A stretch of 27,102 nt of DNA from positions 1 to 27,102 of the forward strand of contig JAGWVG010000001.1 of assembly GCA_018970965.1 (NCBI GenBank). Reading direction: 5' to 3'. This DNA is from Alphaproteobacteria bacterium. Lineage in GTDB: Bacteria > Pseudomonadota > Alphaproteobacteria > Sphingomonadales > Sphingomonadaceae. The position numbers were made by a program, and so were the translations under genes. Of this stretch, positions 7,653-15,633 are shown piece by piece. Below the pieces are notes generated by a model. It ran no database searches. It was not told the origin of the DNA and worked only from the letters and a program-made list of their open reading frames with translations. Every line of letters begins with the position of its first letter. Positions within the stretch are counted from its first letter, which is position 1.

Positions 7653-8321
7653 ATGCTGTTAAGTGATCATGTCCTGTTTCTCGATGGCGAGGCACTCGTT
7701 ATCGACAAGCCCGCTGGCCTGCCTGTCGATGCGCCGCGCGATGGATCGCTCAGCGTTGAGAATTATCTGGCGAGCCTGACTTTCGGATTTCAACGTTGGC
7801 CCTTGCCCGTCCATCGGCTGGATCGCGACACATCTGGCTGCCTGTTGCTGGCCCGCAACCCCAAGGCCCACAAGAAATTTGCCGCAGCCTTTGAGGCTGG
7901 GGAGGTCGAGAAAACCTATCTCGCCGTGCTGGATGGCATCCCCGCTGCGCCATCGGGCGTGATTGATATGGCGCTCGGCAAAACCAGCACTGCGCAAAGC
8001 GGCTGGCGCATGGTCGCCGACCCAAAGGGCAAAGCGGCCATCACAAATTGGGATATTGTGGCGACATATGAGGGCCGTGCGCTGGTCCGCTTTTGCCCCA
8101 AGACGGGGCGAACACACCAATTGCGCGTGCATGCGGCCACAGGCTTAGGCCTGCCGATTTCGGGCGACCCTGTTTATGGTGCGGGAAAAGGGCCCATGTT
8201 GCTGCATGCCCATAGCTTGCGCCTGCCTCGCGGCGCCAAGCCACCCATTGTGGCAGAAGCGCCCTTGCCCGCCAGTTTTGCAACCGCCGGCTTTGCCGCA
8301 CTCCCGCCCCAAAATGGCTGA
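7653..8321 (+). CDS. RluA-family pseudouridine synthase
   Basis: A 222-residue enzyme that isomerises uridine to pseudouridine in rRNA or tRNA. The catalytic motif HRLDRDTSG is at residues 54-62 with catalytic Asp57. Other family features are IDKPAGLPVDAP (18-29) and, later, KTGRTHQLRVH. There is no N-terminal S4 domain, so it is the short RluA/TruC-like type; which uridine is modified cannot be read from the sequence. Its stop codon lies inside the next gene (8-base overlap with arfB), forming a compact cluster of an RNA modification enzyme, a ribosome rescue factor and a methionine repair enzyme. The ATG at 7653 has only a weak upstream Shine-Dalgarno. Confidence 0.92.
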   Translation: MLLSDHVLFLDGEALVIDKPAGLPVDAPRDGSLSVENYLASLTFGFQRWPLPVHRLDRDTSGCLLLARNPKAHKKFAAAFEAGEVEKTYLAVLDGIPAAPSGVIDMALGKTSTAQSGWRMVADPKGKAAITNWDIVATYEGRALVRFCPKTGRTHQLRVHAATGLGLPISGDPVYGAGKGPMLLHAHSLRLPRGAKPPIVAEAPLPASFATAGFAALPPQNG

Positions 8322-8721
8322 TTGGCCGCCTGTGCCTGAACATGCGCTGGAGGAAAAATTCCTCGCGGCAACGGGGCCAGGCGGGCAAAATGTCAACAAA
8401 GTCGCAACCGCGGTGCAAATCCGCATGGATGTGTTCGCGCTGCGGCTGTTGCCTGCGGTATATGCCCGGCTAAAACAATTGGCAGGCAGCCGCTGGACAA
8501 GCGAGGGAGAAATTATCATCACCGCGCGCAGCTTTCGCACGCAAGAGGCCAATCGTGCCGATGCGCGCGAGCGGCTGGCAGAATTGGTGGGCCGGGCGCA
8601 TCAACTGCCCGCGCGCCGGGTGAAGACCAAACCCAGCCGCGCGGCCAAGGAAAAGCGATTAACGGGTAAATCCATCCGCAGCGATGTGAAAAAAGGCCGG
8701 GGCAAGATAAGGATCGACTGA
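8314..8721 (+). CDS. arfB: Peptidyl-tRNA hydrolase ArfB (ribosome rescue)
   Basis: A 135-residue release-factor-like protein that hydrolyses peptidyl-tRNA on ribosomes stalled without a stop codon. The GGQ motif is at residues 23-25 within GPGGQNVNKV, followed by the short catalytic domain and a basic C-terminal tail (KTKPSRAAKEKRL and KSIRSDVKKGRGK) that in ArfB/ICT1 proteins inserts in the empty mRNA channel. It lacks the codon-recognition domains of RF1/RF2, as expected. I chose the ATG at 8314 because the protein then starts with MADWPPVPEHALEEKFLAA, like the family; the frame is open further upstream without similarity. It overlaps the end of the pseudouridine synthase gene by 8 bases and the next gene's start by 1 base (TGATG). 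Confidence 0.93.
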   Translation: MADWPPVPEHALEEKFLAATGPGGQNVNKVATAVQIRMDVFALRLLPAVYARLKQLAGSRWTSEGEIIITARSFRTQEANRADARERLAELVGRAHQLPARRVKTKPSRAAKEKRLTGKSIRSDVKKGRGKIRID

Positions 8722-9206
8722 TGTTTAGCTTTGATGTGGACCAGAGCAACAAGCCCGCGCTTTATGCCGATCTTTTGGCAGCCGTTGATGCGGTGACGCA
8801 GGACGAGCCCGATGCCATTGCCAATATGGCCAATGTCGCCGCGTTGATTTGGGAATTTGTACCCCATCTCAATTGGGCGGGCTTTTACCGCATGGTAGAT
8901 GGGGAGTTGGTCCTCGGTCCGTTTCAGGGCAAAGCCGCGTGCATCCGCATTCCTGTGGGGCGCGGCGTATGCGGCGCTGCTGCACACGCCCGAGCAACGC
9001 AGTTGGTCAAAGACGTGCATGCTTTTCCTGGCCATATCGCATGTGACGCGGCCTCGGCATCTGAAATTGTTGTGCCGCTGATGCATGAGGGCCAATTGCT
9101 GGGTGTGCTGGACCTTGATAGCCCAAATGCTGCTCGGTTTGATGAAGAGGATCAGGCCGGGTTAGAGGCCGTGTGCGCCCGCCTCGCCCCGCGGCTTTCC
9201 AAATAA
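8721..9206 (+). CDS. msrC: Free methionine-(R)-sulfoxide reductase (GAF domain)
   Basis: A 161-residue GAF-domain enzyme that reduces free L-methionine-(R)-sulfoxide, repairing oxidised methionine with electrons from thioredoxin. Family landmarks are NWAGFY (51-56), LGPFQGKAACIRI (65-77) and GRGVCG (80-85). The three redox cysteines are present at 74, 84 and 108, with spacings of 10 and 24 residues that equal those of Cys84, Cys94 and Cys118 in the E. coli enzyme. The protein covers the full family length. Its ATG overlaps the arfB stop codon by one base, so translation is probably coupled to arfB. Confidence 0.93.
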   Translation: MFSFDVDQSNKPALYADLLAAVDAVTQDEPDAIANMANVAALIWEFVPHLNWAGFYRMVDGELVLGPFQGKAACIRIPVGRGVCGAAAHARATQLVKDVHAFPGHIACDAASASEIVVPLMHEGQLLGVLDLDSPNAARFDEEDQAGLEAVCARLAPRLSK

Positions 9207-9285
9207 GCCCGCGTCCAGAATCGAGACAATCTGAGCGTCAACTCTCGCTCGAAAGGCCCAATGTTCACTGATAAATACACGCGAC

Positions 9286-9307
9286 AGAGGCACAGTAGCT
9301 TGCCTCT
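9286..9307 (+). other. Hairpin in the leader of the secreted protein gene
   Basis: AGAGGCA (9286-9292) and TGCCTCT (9301-9307) form a perfect 7-bp stem with an 8-base loop, ending 8 bases before the GGAG ribosome binding site of the gene at 9326. It has no T tract, so it is not an obvious terminator for msrC. It may stabilise the 5' end of the downstream message. Confidence 0.4.
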
Positions 9308-9325
9308 CGGTTTGTGGAGTGGCGT

Positions 9326-9802
9326 ATGCGATTGGGGTTTGGCGCACTGAGCATCCTTATGCTGGCACATCCCCTGCCCGCTTTCGGGCAAGCGAGCTGG
9401 GCAACTGGCGCCTATGAACCAAGGCCTATCCCAGCTTCACACCCGCCTGCGCCGCCGCCCGTTGACCGGCATCCACCCGATATGCGCCGCGGGCAATGGG
9501 AGGGGCAATGGCAGGGCCGCTGGGTTACGCCGCCACCCCTTCCCGCAGAGCCTTATGGCTATAATTACATCCCGGCCCCCGTCTATCGCGACACAGGCCG
9601 TGTCGTCACGGATGGGCCGGCAATTATCTCAAACAATGCCAGCGCCAATGTTGTTATCCAAAGCGCACCGATGACGATGACGACCACAGAAACAATCATG
9701 GAATATGTGGTTGACGACCGACCACGTTATGTCCGCCGTGCCGTGCCCAAGCGGCGCATCGCCAAAAGGCCGCACTGCGTGTGCCACCTTGTTTACCGAT
9801 AA
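9326..9802 (+). CDS. Secreted protein of unknown function
   Basis: A 158-residue protein with a signal peptide (MRLGFGALSILMLAHPLPAFGQ; probable cleavage after AFG or AFGQA). The mature part is rich in Pro, Arg and Tyr: PASHPPAPPPVDRHPP, then a short repeat-like stretch GQWEGQWQGRW, a middle segment PYGYNYIPAPVYRDTG, a Thr-rich stretch TMTTTETIMEY, and a basic tail with two cysteines close to the end (CVC). I know no domain for it. Low-complexity composition suggests a periplasmic or envelope-associated protein. I prefer the ATG at 9326, which has GGAG six bases upstream; a GTG at 9314 in the same frame would place that site inside the gene. It converges with uspA, with nine bases between stops. 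Confidence 0.7.
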   Translation: MRLGFGALSILMLAHPLPAFGQASWATGAYEPRPIPASHPPAPPPVDRHPPDMRRGQWEGQWQGRWVTPPPLPAEPYGYNYIPAPVYRDTGRVVTDGPAIISNNASANVVIQSAPMTMTTTETIMEYVVDDRPRYVRRAVPKRRIAKRPHCVCHLVYR

Positions 9803-9811
9803 GCGGCAGCT

Positions 9812-10267
9812 TCAGCTCAGCCGATCCAACGCCGCGCGCGACAAAGTGCCGGGGATAATCATCAACGGGCAGGGCAGATGCGCCATGCCCGCGCCCGCAA
9901 AATGCGTAACAAGGGGGCCAGGCGCCCCGCTTTTGGCAGCGCCTAACACCAAGGCCCCAATTTCTGGATTATCGACAAGGGCTTGTTGCACGGCGGCCAC
10001 CGGCTCTCCCTGACGCACGATGATGCGCGGCAGAACACCCCGTTCTTCCCCCAGCATATCAAGCGCGCGGTTGGCCACTTCTTGCGCCCGTTCTTGCGCT
10101 TCGGCTTCAATCGTCGCTTGGATTGAGCCAAAAGCGACAAATTCCTGCGGCTCAATAATAGCTAGAATCTCCAGCGCGCCGCCCGTTTTTGCAGCCCGTC
10201 GCGCCGCGAAGCGCACGGCGATTTCTGCCTCTTCGGTGCCATCCACTACGGCAAGATAGGTGCGCAT
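9812..10267 (-). CDS. Universal stress protein family (UspA-like)
   Basis: A 151-residue protein with the single Usp domain. It begins with the typical first strand MRTYLAVVDGTEEAEIAVRF, where the Asp after the strand is expected to contact the nucleotide in ATP-binding members, and ends with a strand containing PCPLMIIPG. The glycine-rich ATP loop is only partly recognisable (LGAAKSGAPG followed by THFAGAGMAHL), so ATP binding is uncertain. The ATG at 10267 is preceded on its strand by GGGGAGG eight bases upstream, which decides against the longer upstream frame. It is divergent from the E2 gene, with 130 bases between. Its specific role is unknown; Usp proteins usually respond to starvation or redox stress. 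Confidence 0.85.
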   Translation of the reverse strand: MRTYLAVVDGTEEAEIAVRFAARRAAKTGGALEILAIIEPQEFVAFGSIQATIEAEAQERAQEVANRALDMLGEERGVLPRIIVRQGEPVAAVQQALVDNPEIGALVLGAAKSGAPGPLVTHFAGAGMAHLPCPLMIIPGTLSRAALDRLS

Positions 10268-10397
10268 GGACGGGGCCTCCCCTATTTGCAAACGAATGCT
10301 GCCACGTTGCGCCATTCGAGAGGCTGGCGCAAGCGGCCATGTGACGCTAGGGAATGGGCAACGTTAAGATCAGACCTTCCCAGAGGTAAGAAATTTC

Positions 10398-11657
10398 ATG
10401 CCTATTGAACTGAAGATGCCCGCGCTTTCGCCCACGATGGAAGAAGGCACACTTGCCAAATGGCTGGTCAAGGAAGGCGACACAGTCAGCTCTGGCGATA
10501 TCCTTGCTGAAATTGAAACTGATAAGGCCACCATGGAATTTGAAGCCGTGGATGAAGGCGTGATCAGCCAAATCCTGATTGCGGCAGGGACGGATGGCGT
10601 GAAGGTGGGCACTGTCATTGCTTTGATTGCCGGTGAAGGAGAAGACGCCTCAGCACCCGTCGCCCCCAAGGCCGCAGCCCCCGCAGCCAAGCCAGCCGCT
10701 CCTGCAGTTTCAACACCAGTTGCAGCTGCGCCTGCGCCAATCGCTGCCCCGGTTGCACGCCCAGTGGCCGACCGCATCATTGCTTCGCCGCTGGCCAAGC
10801 GCATTGCAGAACAAAAGGGCGTGGCGCTTGAGGGCCTGTCGGGCAGCGGCCCCAATGGCCGCATTGTGAGGGCGGACGTTGAAGCCATTAGCGCTGGCAC
10901 GCAGCCGCAAGCGGCTATGCCGAGCCCAGCGCCTCTGGCAGCCCCCCTCCAATTGGGCGATATTCAAACCCCGCATGAAGCCGTGAAGCTCAGCAATATG
11001 CGCAAAACCATTGCGCGCCGCCTGAGCGAAGCCAAGCAGACCATTCCGCATATTTATTTGACCGTGGATGTCCGCCTTGATGCGCTGCTCAAACTGCGCG
11101 GCGAATTAAATGCCAGCCTTGAAAGCCGCGGCATTAAATTGTCGGTCAATGACATGCTAATCAAGGCGCTGGGCCTTGCCCTTATTCAGGTGCCGAAGTG
11201 CAATGTGAGTTTTGCGGGGGATCAGCTGATCATGTATCAGCGCGCTGATATTTCGGTCGCGGTTTCGGTGCCCAATGGCTTGATCACGCCGATCATCACG
11301 GGGGCCGATGGCAAGGCGATCAGCGCCATTTCAAGCGAAATGGCAGAGCTTGCGGCGCGCGCCAAGGACGGCAAGCTGCAGCCACATGAATATCAGGGTG
11401 GCACGGCCAGCCTGTCCAACATGGGCATGTTTGGCATCAAGCAGTTTGATGCCGTCATCAACCCGCCTCAAGGCATGATCCTCGCCATTGGCGCAGGGGA
11501 AAAACGCCCCTTTGTCATTGATGATAGCCTGCAAATTGCAACGGTCATGTCTGCCACGGGCAGCTTTGACCACCGTGCGATTGACGGGGCAGATGGCGCA
11601 CAACTGATGCAAGCCTTCCGCGATCTGTGCGAAAAGCCGTTGGGATTGGTCGCGTAA
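10398..11657 (+). CDS. pdhC: Pyruvate dehydrogenase complex E2, dihydrolipoamide acetyltransferase
   Basis: A 419-residue E2 core subunit that transfers the acetyl group from lipoamide to CoA. The single lipoyl domain carries the modified Lys43 in ETDKATME. An Ala/Pro-rich hinge (about 84-125) leads to the E3/E1-binding domain ([13 protein letters not shown] ... [14 protein letters not shown], about 130-164), a second hinge, and the acyltransferase domain. The catalytic His392 lies in [11 protein letters not shown] with Asp396. The [17 protein letters not shown] start and the single lipoyl domain are typical of alphaproteobacterial PDH rather than 2-oxoglutarate dehydrogenase E2. AGAGGTAAG lies upstream of the ATG. 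lpdA follows one base after the stop. The E1 genes are not in the window. Confidence 0.93.
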   Translation: MPIELKMPALSPTMEEGTLAKWLVKEGDTVSSGDILAEIETDKATMEFEAVDEGVISQILIAAGTDGVKVGTVIALIAGEGEDASAPVAPKAAAPAAKPAAPAVSTPVAAAPAPIAAPVARPVADRIIASPLAKRIAEQKGVALEGLSGSGPNGRIVRADVEAISAGTQPQAAMPSPAPLAAPLQLGDIQTPHEAVKLSNMRKTIARRLSEAKQTIPHIYLTVDVRLDALLKLRGELNASLESRGIKLSVNDMLIKALGLALIQVPKCNVSFAGDQLIMYQRADISVAVSVPNGLITPIITGADGKAISAISSEMAELAARAKDGKLQPHEYQGGTASLSNMGMFGIKQFDAVINPPQGMILAIGAGEKRPFVIDDSLQIATVMSATGSFDHRAIDGADGAQLMQAFRDLCEKPLGLVA

Positions 11658-11658
11658 T

Positions 11659-13074
11659 ATGGCCGAAACTGCTTATGATCTTGTTGTCCTTGGTTCTGGC
11701 CCCGGGGGCTATGTTGCCGCCATTCGCGCGGCGCAATTGGGGTTGAAGACCGCAATTGTAGAGCGCGAAAATTTGGGCGGTATTTGCCTCAACTGGGGCT
11801 GCATCCCCACCAAGGCGCTGCTGCGGTCGGCTGAAGTCTATCATTATATGCAGCATGCCGGCGCTTATGGTTTGGCGGCGGAAAAGATCAGCGCGGATTT
11901 AAATGCCGTTGTCCAGCGCTCACGCGGGGTGGCCAAGCAGCTCAATCAGGGTGTTACGCACCTGATGAAGAAGAACAAGATCACCGTCCATATGGGGGAT
12001 GGCAAGCTGTTGGCGGCCAATAAACTTGCCGTCACGAAAGATGGCAAGACCGAAGAGCTGACGGCAAAGCACATCATCCTCGCAACGGGTGCCCGCGCGC
12101 GCGACCTGCCTTTTGCCCCGGCCGATGGCAAGCGCATCTGGACCTATCGGCACGCCATGGTGCCCGCCGAAATGCCGACCAAGCTGCTGGTCATCGGATC
12201 CGGTGCGATCGGCATTGAATTTGCCAGCTTTTATAATGACATGGGCGCGGATGTGACGGTTGTCGAAATGATGGACCGGATCGTGCCTGTAGAAGATGCC
12301 GAAGTCTCTGACTTTCTGGAAAAGGCGCTGACCAAGCAGGACATTAAGATTTTGACGGGTGCAGGCGTCAACAGCCTGAAGGCCGATACCAAGGGCGTGA
12401 CTGCCGAAATTAAGACGAAGGATGGCAAGGTCGAAAAGGCCAGCTTCAGCCATGCGATTGTGGCCATTGGGATTGTACCGAACACCGAGACGATCGGGCT
12501 TGAAGCGCTCGGCGTCGCGACAGACCGCGGCCATGTCAAAACGGATGGCTTGTGCCGCACCAATGTGCCGGGACTTTGGGCAATTGGCGACATCACCGCG
12601 CCGCCTTGGCTGGCACATAAAGCCAGCCATGAAGGCGTGATTGCCGCCGAAGGCATTGCGCAGGCGCTGGGGAATAAGGACGTCCATCCCCATGCGATGG
12701 ACCCCAAGAATATTCCGGGATGCACCTATTGCCACCCGCAGGTCGCCTCAGTTGGCCTGACCGAAGCCAAGGCGAAAGAAGCAGGCCATGACGTCAAAGT
12801 TGGCCGCTTCCCCTTCATTGGCAATGGCAAAGCGATTGCCCTGGGCGAGGCTGAGGGCTTTGTGAAAACGGTGTTTGACGCAAAGACTGGCGAGCTTTTG
12901 GGCGCGCATATGGTGGGCGCTGAAGTGACGGAGCTGATCCAAGGCTTTACTGTCGGCAAAACCGCCGAGCTGGTGGAGGCTGATTTTATGCAGACCGTCT
13001 TCCCGCACCCGACACTGAGCGAAATGATGCACGAAAGTGTGCTGTCAGCTTATGGCAAAGCGCTGCATTTCTGA
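11659..13074 (+). CDS. lpdA: Dihydrolipoyl dehydrogenase (E3)
   Basis: A 471-residue FAD-dependent disulfide oxidoreductase that reoxidises dihydrolipoamide and reduces NAD. The FAD-binding motif GSGPGGYVAA is at residues 12-21, the redox disulfide is Cys43/Cys48 in GGICLNWGCIPTKA, the NAD-binding Rossmann motif is in the region of VIGSGAIGIEFASF, and the C-terminal catalytic pair is His450/Glu455 in HPTLSE. It begins one base after the E2 stop codon, so the two are one operon and E3 is presumably dedicated to this complex, though E3 is often shared with other 2-oxoacid dehydrogenases. Length and motifs are intact. Confidence 0.96.
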   Translation: MAETAYDLVVLGSGPGGYVAAIRAAQLGLKTAIVERENLGGICLNWGCIPTKALLRSAEVYHYMQHAGAYGLAAEKISADLNAVVQRSRGVAKQLNQGVTHLMKKNKITVHMGDGKLLAANKLAVTKDGKTEELTAKHIILATGARARDLPFAPADGKRIWTYRHAMVPAEMPTKLLVIGSGAIGIEFASFYNDMGADVTVVEMMDRIVPVEDAEVSDFLEKALTKQDIKILTGAGVNSLKADTKGVTAEIKTKDGKVEKASFSHAIVAIGIVPNTETIGLEALGVATDRGHVKTDGLCRTNVPGLWAIGDITAPPWLAHKASHEGVIAAEGIAQALGNKDVHPHAMDPKNIPGCTYCHPQVASVGLTEAKAKEAGHDVKVGRFPFIGNGKAIALGEAEGFVKTVFDAKTGELLGAHMVGAEVTELIQGFTVGKTAELVEADFMQTVFPHPTLSEMMHESVLSAYGKALHF

Positions 13075-13081
13075 GGCTCAA

Positions 13082-13115
13082 AGGCTTCGGCCCTAGGCCG
13101 CAGCCTGTTTCTCCC
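13082..13115 (+). terminator. Probable terminator after lpdA
   Basis: AGGCT (13082-13086) and CGGCC (13088-13092) pair with GGCCG (13096-13100) and AGCCT (13102-13106), leaving one T/C mismatch and a CTA loop, eight bases after the stop. A T-rich tail (GTTTCTCCCTCTT) follows. The stem is good but the T tract is interrupted, so efficiency is uncertain. Confidence 0.5.
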
Positions 13116-13152
13116 TCTTGCCAATTGCCCGCCTCGCTGCCAGCATTTGGGC

Positions 13153-14448
13153 ATGAAGAACTTTGCCTTTTCGCTCTGCGCGACCGCCGCTGTTGCCCTT
13201 TCTGCGCCTGCTTGGGCGCAAGAGGCCCCCATCACCTATTTCACCGCCGCACATATGGTGGATGTTGAAAACGCAAAGGTGATTGATCAGCCGCTTATTG
13301 GCGTGCGCGAAGGCCGCATCATTTCCATCGCAGATCGGAAGACTGCACAACTTCCTGCCGATGCCAAATTGGTCGATTTAGGAAATAAAACGCTGCTGCC
13401 CGGCCTGATTGATATGCACGTTCATCTCGACAGCTTGGCGGAAATTGGCGGCTATAATGGCCTGCAATACACTGATAGCTTCTGGGCCATGGTCGCGGTG
13501 AAAAACGCCCGTGACATGCTTAATGCGGGCTTTACCACAGTGCGCAATGTTGGGTCGTCGAACCGAAATGACATTGGTCTGAAGCAAGCGATTGAAAGCG
13601 GATATGCTGCGGGGCCGCGCATTGTGCCCGCTGGCTATGCCCTGGGGGCAACCGGCGGCCATTGTGACTCCACCTTCTTGCCGCCCAGCTTGGAGACGCC
13701 CCAAGAAGGCGTAGGCAATGGCGAGCAAGAATTGCGCTATCAAGTGCGCCGCCAACGCAAATATGGCGCGGAGGTGATTAAGGTCTGCGCAACGGGTGGC
13801 GTATTTTCGCGCAACACAGAGCCCGGCCAGCAACAGCTTTCGGAAACCGAGTTGCGTGCCATTGCCGATGAAGCCCATCAATGGGGCCTCAGAGTCGCCT
13901 CGCACGCCCATGGCGCGTCCGGCATTAAGGCCGCCATTCGCGCCGGCATTGATACGATTGAACATGCCAGCCTTGTGGATGACGAAGGCATAAAACTCGC
14001 CGTCGCGCGCAAGCAGCCCGTCTGGTTCTCGATGGACATCTTCAACACCGATTACACTCAAGCCGAAGGCAAGAAGAATGGGGTGCTTGAAGATAATCTG
14101 CGCAAGGACCGCGAAGTTGCGCAAATCCAGCGTGATAATTTCCGCAAGGCGCATGATGCCGGCGTCCGCTTGGTCTTCGGGTCAGACGCGGGCGTGATGC
14201 CGCATGGCAAAGTCGGCGGTCAGTTCAAAGTCATGGTGCAATATGGCATGACACCGATGGAGGCCATTCAAGCCGCCACCCGCAATGCAGCGCAAGCCTT
14301 GGGCCGCGAAAAGGATGTCGGCGCCATTTCTGTAGGCCGCTATGCTGACATGATTGCCGTGGATGGCGACCCCATCGCCAATATTCGCGAATTGGAAGAT
14401 GTAGATGTCGTCATTAAGGGCGGCGACGTGGTGAAAGGCACCAAGTGA
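13153..14448 (+). CDS. Exported amidohydrolase (Xaa-Pro dipeptidase / imidazolonepropionase-like)
   Basis: A 431-residue metal-dependent hydrolase of the amidohydrolase superfamily with a cleavable signal peptide (MKNFAFSLCATAAVALSAPAWA, cleavage before QEAP), so it works in the periplasm or outside. The metal-binding HxH is in LIDMHVHLD, a carboxylated-lysine candidate is in EVIKVCATGG, further metal histidines are in VASHAHG and TIEHASL, and the catalytic Asp is in VFGSDAGV. Relatives are annotated as Xaa-Pro dipeptidases or aryldialkylphosphatase-like enzymes; the substrate cannot be fixed here, but a dipeptide or N-acylated amino acid is likely. The ATG at 13153 begins the signal peptide; a TTG two codons earlier is less likely. 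The PAP2 gene overlaps its last four bases. Confidence 0.88.
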   Translation: MKNFAFSLCATAAVALSAPAWAQEAPITYFTAAHMVDVENAKVIDQPLIGVREGRIISIADRKTAQLPADAKLVDLGNKTLLPGLIDMHVHLDSLAEIGGYNGLQYTDSFWAMVAVKNARDMLNAGFTTVRNVGSSNRNDIGLKQAIESGYAAGPRIVPAGYALGATGGHCDSTFLPPSLETPQEGVGNGEQELRYQVRRQRKYGAEVIKVCATGGVFSRNTEPGQQQLSETELRAIADEAHQWGLRVASHAHGASGIKAAIRAGIDTIEHASLVDDEGIKLAVARKQPVWFSMDIFNTDYTQAEGKKNGVLEDNLRKDREVAQIQRDNFRKAHDAGVRLVFGSDAGVMPHGKVGGQFKVMVQYGMTPMEAIQAATRNAAQALGREKDVGAISVGRYADMIAVDGDPIANIRELEDVDVVIKGGDVVKGTK

Positions 14449-15083
14449 GCCGCGGATCGCGCGCGCACCGGGGCGATTGGACGCCTGCGCTGCTCTTTTG
14501 GGGCGCAACATTGGTTTTGGGCGGCCTCGTCAGCTGGGCGCATCTGGGGGAAGGACAAGATACCGCCCTGCTGCGTGCAATTGCGCTGCGCAGTGGCACC
14601 AGCCCCGGCTGGCAAATTGCGGCAGCCCAATGGACGAGCTGGGCAGGAGATGCTGCCCAACGATCAGCCTTCTTCATCGGCTGTGCGCTATGGCTGTTGT
14701 GGAAAAAGCGCCCGCGCGCGAGCCTGATTATGCTGATTATTCCGGCGCTTGCCGGCGCCAGCTCTAGCATTTTGAAGCAGATATTTGCGCGGCCAAGGCC
14801 TGATCTGGTTCCCCATCTCGATGCGATCAGCAATCTTTCTTTCCCCAGTGGCCATGCGACCAATGCGGTTACCATTTTGGTGCTGGCGGCCTTGCTGCTT
14901 CCCACGCGTCAGCGGGGCGGCTGGCTTGGTCTTGCGGTGCTATTGGCAGGCCTCATCAGCACATCGCGGATCTTGCTGGGCGTCCATTGGCCAAGCGATG
15001 TTCTGGGTGGCATTTTATGGGGATTGGGCTTTGCGCTGGCTGGGACAACGCTGGCACAGCGCTGGCCAGATGCCCGCCGCTAA
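14445..15083 (+). CDS. PAP2-family membrane phosphatase
   Basis: A 212-residue integral membrane phosphatase of the PAP2 type, acting on a lipid phosphate such as phosphatidate or undecaprenyl pyrophosphate. The three-part active site is complete: Lys111-x6-Arg118-Pro119 (KQIFARPRP), PSGH at 134-137, and Ser174-Arg175-x5-His181-x3-Asp185 (SRILLGVHWPSD). About five to six hydrophobic helices surround these motifs. The GTG start at 14445 overlaps the amidohydrolase stop (GTGA), pointing to translational coupling. The end lies nine bases from the converging PilZ gene. Which lipid it handles is not visible. Confidence 0.9.
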   Translation: MSRGSRAHRGDWTPALLFWGATLVLGGLVSWAHLGEGQDTALLRAIALRSGTSPGWQIAAAQWTSWAGDAAQRSAFFIGCALWLLWKKRPRASLIMLIIPALAGASSSILKQIFARPRPDLVPHLDAISNLSFPSGHATNAVTILVLAALLLPTRQRGGWLGLAVLLAGLISTSRILLGVHWPSDVLGGILWGLGFALAGTTLAQRWPDARR

Positions 15084-15092
15084 ACGACGACG

Positions 15093-15455
15093 TTAGGCAA
15101 CCTGACGAGAATAGCTGGCCATCCCCAGCGTTTTACCGAGACGACTGGCGCTCACCGGATTGACGAAATCCGCCGACAAATAGCCATGCCGAGACTCCGT
15201 CACCCGCGCAATCATAGCCCCGGCACCGGGCAAGCGCAGCCGCACCAGCGCGCCTTCCACCAATTGCGTGGTAAGTTCTGCTTCAAAGCCATGTTCGGTA
15301 ATGCGGCGCACAACAATGTCGCAGCCATGAAAGCTCAAAATATCGGGGTTGGGTGCAATAGCTGACTCGCGCTTAGGCAATACAGCGCATGCTGGTGAAT
15401 ACAGAGCAAGCCGACCGGCGATGTGCATTTCAAAATCCCCCACCCAGATGAGCAT
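15093..15455 (-). CDS. PilZ-domain-like protein
   Basis: A protein of about 120 residues. The C-terminal half has the shape of a sphingomonad PilZ domain: CDIVVRRITEHGFEAEL, then LVEGALVRLRLPGAGAMIARV and HGYLSADFVNP, a barrel-like series of strands. PilZ domains often bind cyclic di-GMP, but the typical RxxxR and D/NxSxxG motifs are not clearly present here (only RRITEHG in the expected area), so c-di-GMP binding is doubtful. The frame stays open to 15689, but that would run into the oppositely oriented deacylase gene; the ATG at 15455 fits a promoter at 15526-15498 and is preferred. GTG, CTG or the ATG at 15428 are alternatives. Confidence 0.6.
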   Translation of the reverse strand: MLIWVGDFEMHIAGRLALYSPACAVLPKRESAIAPNPDILSFHGCDIVVRRITEHGFEAELTTQLVEGALVRLRLPGAGAMIARVTESRHGYLSADFVNPVSASRLGKTLGMASYSRQVA

Positions 15456-15497
15456 CTGGCCATCATTTGCCGCATGTAAACGACTCGTGATTCCTGA

Positions 15498-15526
15498 AGT
15501 GTGCTTAGCCCATAGAAATGAGTCAA
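15498..15526 (-). promoter_or_regulatory. Candidate promoter of the PilZ-like gene
   Basis: On the minus strand TTGACT (15526 to 15521) is followed after 17 bases by CACACT (15503 to 15498), a good -35 and a fair -10. Transcription would begin near 15491 and give a leader of about 35 bases before the ATG at 15455, which supports that start. Confidence 0.45.
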
Positions 15527-15529
15527 TAG

Positions 15530-15544
15530 TTATCCACAGGATAA
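15530..15544. promoter_or_regulatory. Perfect palindrome containing a consensus DnaA box
   Basis: TTATCC-ACA-GGATAA is a perfect inverted repeat with 6-base arms and a 3-base centre. Its first nine bases, TTATCCACA, equal the strict DnaA-box consensus. It sits three bases upstream of the -35 box of the PilZ-like gene and 90 bases upstream of the deacylase start. It could be an operator for a dimeric regulator, or a single regulatory DnaA site; no origin-like cluster of boxes surrounds it. Confidence 0.45.
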
Positions 15545-15603
15545 TGCGGCCTTTGGCATTGCAAAAGCAGAGCTTTCCCCAGTCAAAATTCGTGATACTC
15601 TGC

Positions 15604-15629
15604 CTCCTCAGAAAGAAATGAGGAGAGAG
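15604..15629 (+). promoter_or_regulatory. Hairpin that buries the deacylase ribosome binding site
   Basis: CTCCTCA (15604-15610) pairs perfectly with TGAGGAG (15619-15625), with an 8-base GAAAGAAA loop. The 3' arm is part of the Shine-Dalgarno stretch GAGGAGAGAG (15620-15629), four bases before the ATG at 15634. Opening this stem, by a ribosome, a protein or heat, would be needed for efficient initiation. Confidence 0.5.
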
Positions 15630-15633
15630 TCGC

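Noticed and set aside
10684..10780. Repeat-like Ala/Pro-rich stretch in the E2 gene
   Set aside because: This is the normal flexible hinge between the lipoyl and binding domains, not a DNA repeat.
15530..15538. Replication origin suggested by the perfect DnaA box
   Set aside because: I noticed only one box; there is no cluster, no AT-rich unwinding region and no dnaA, dnaN or hemE neighbour.
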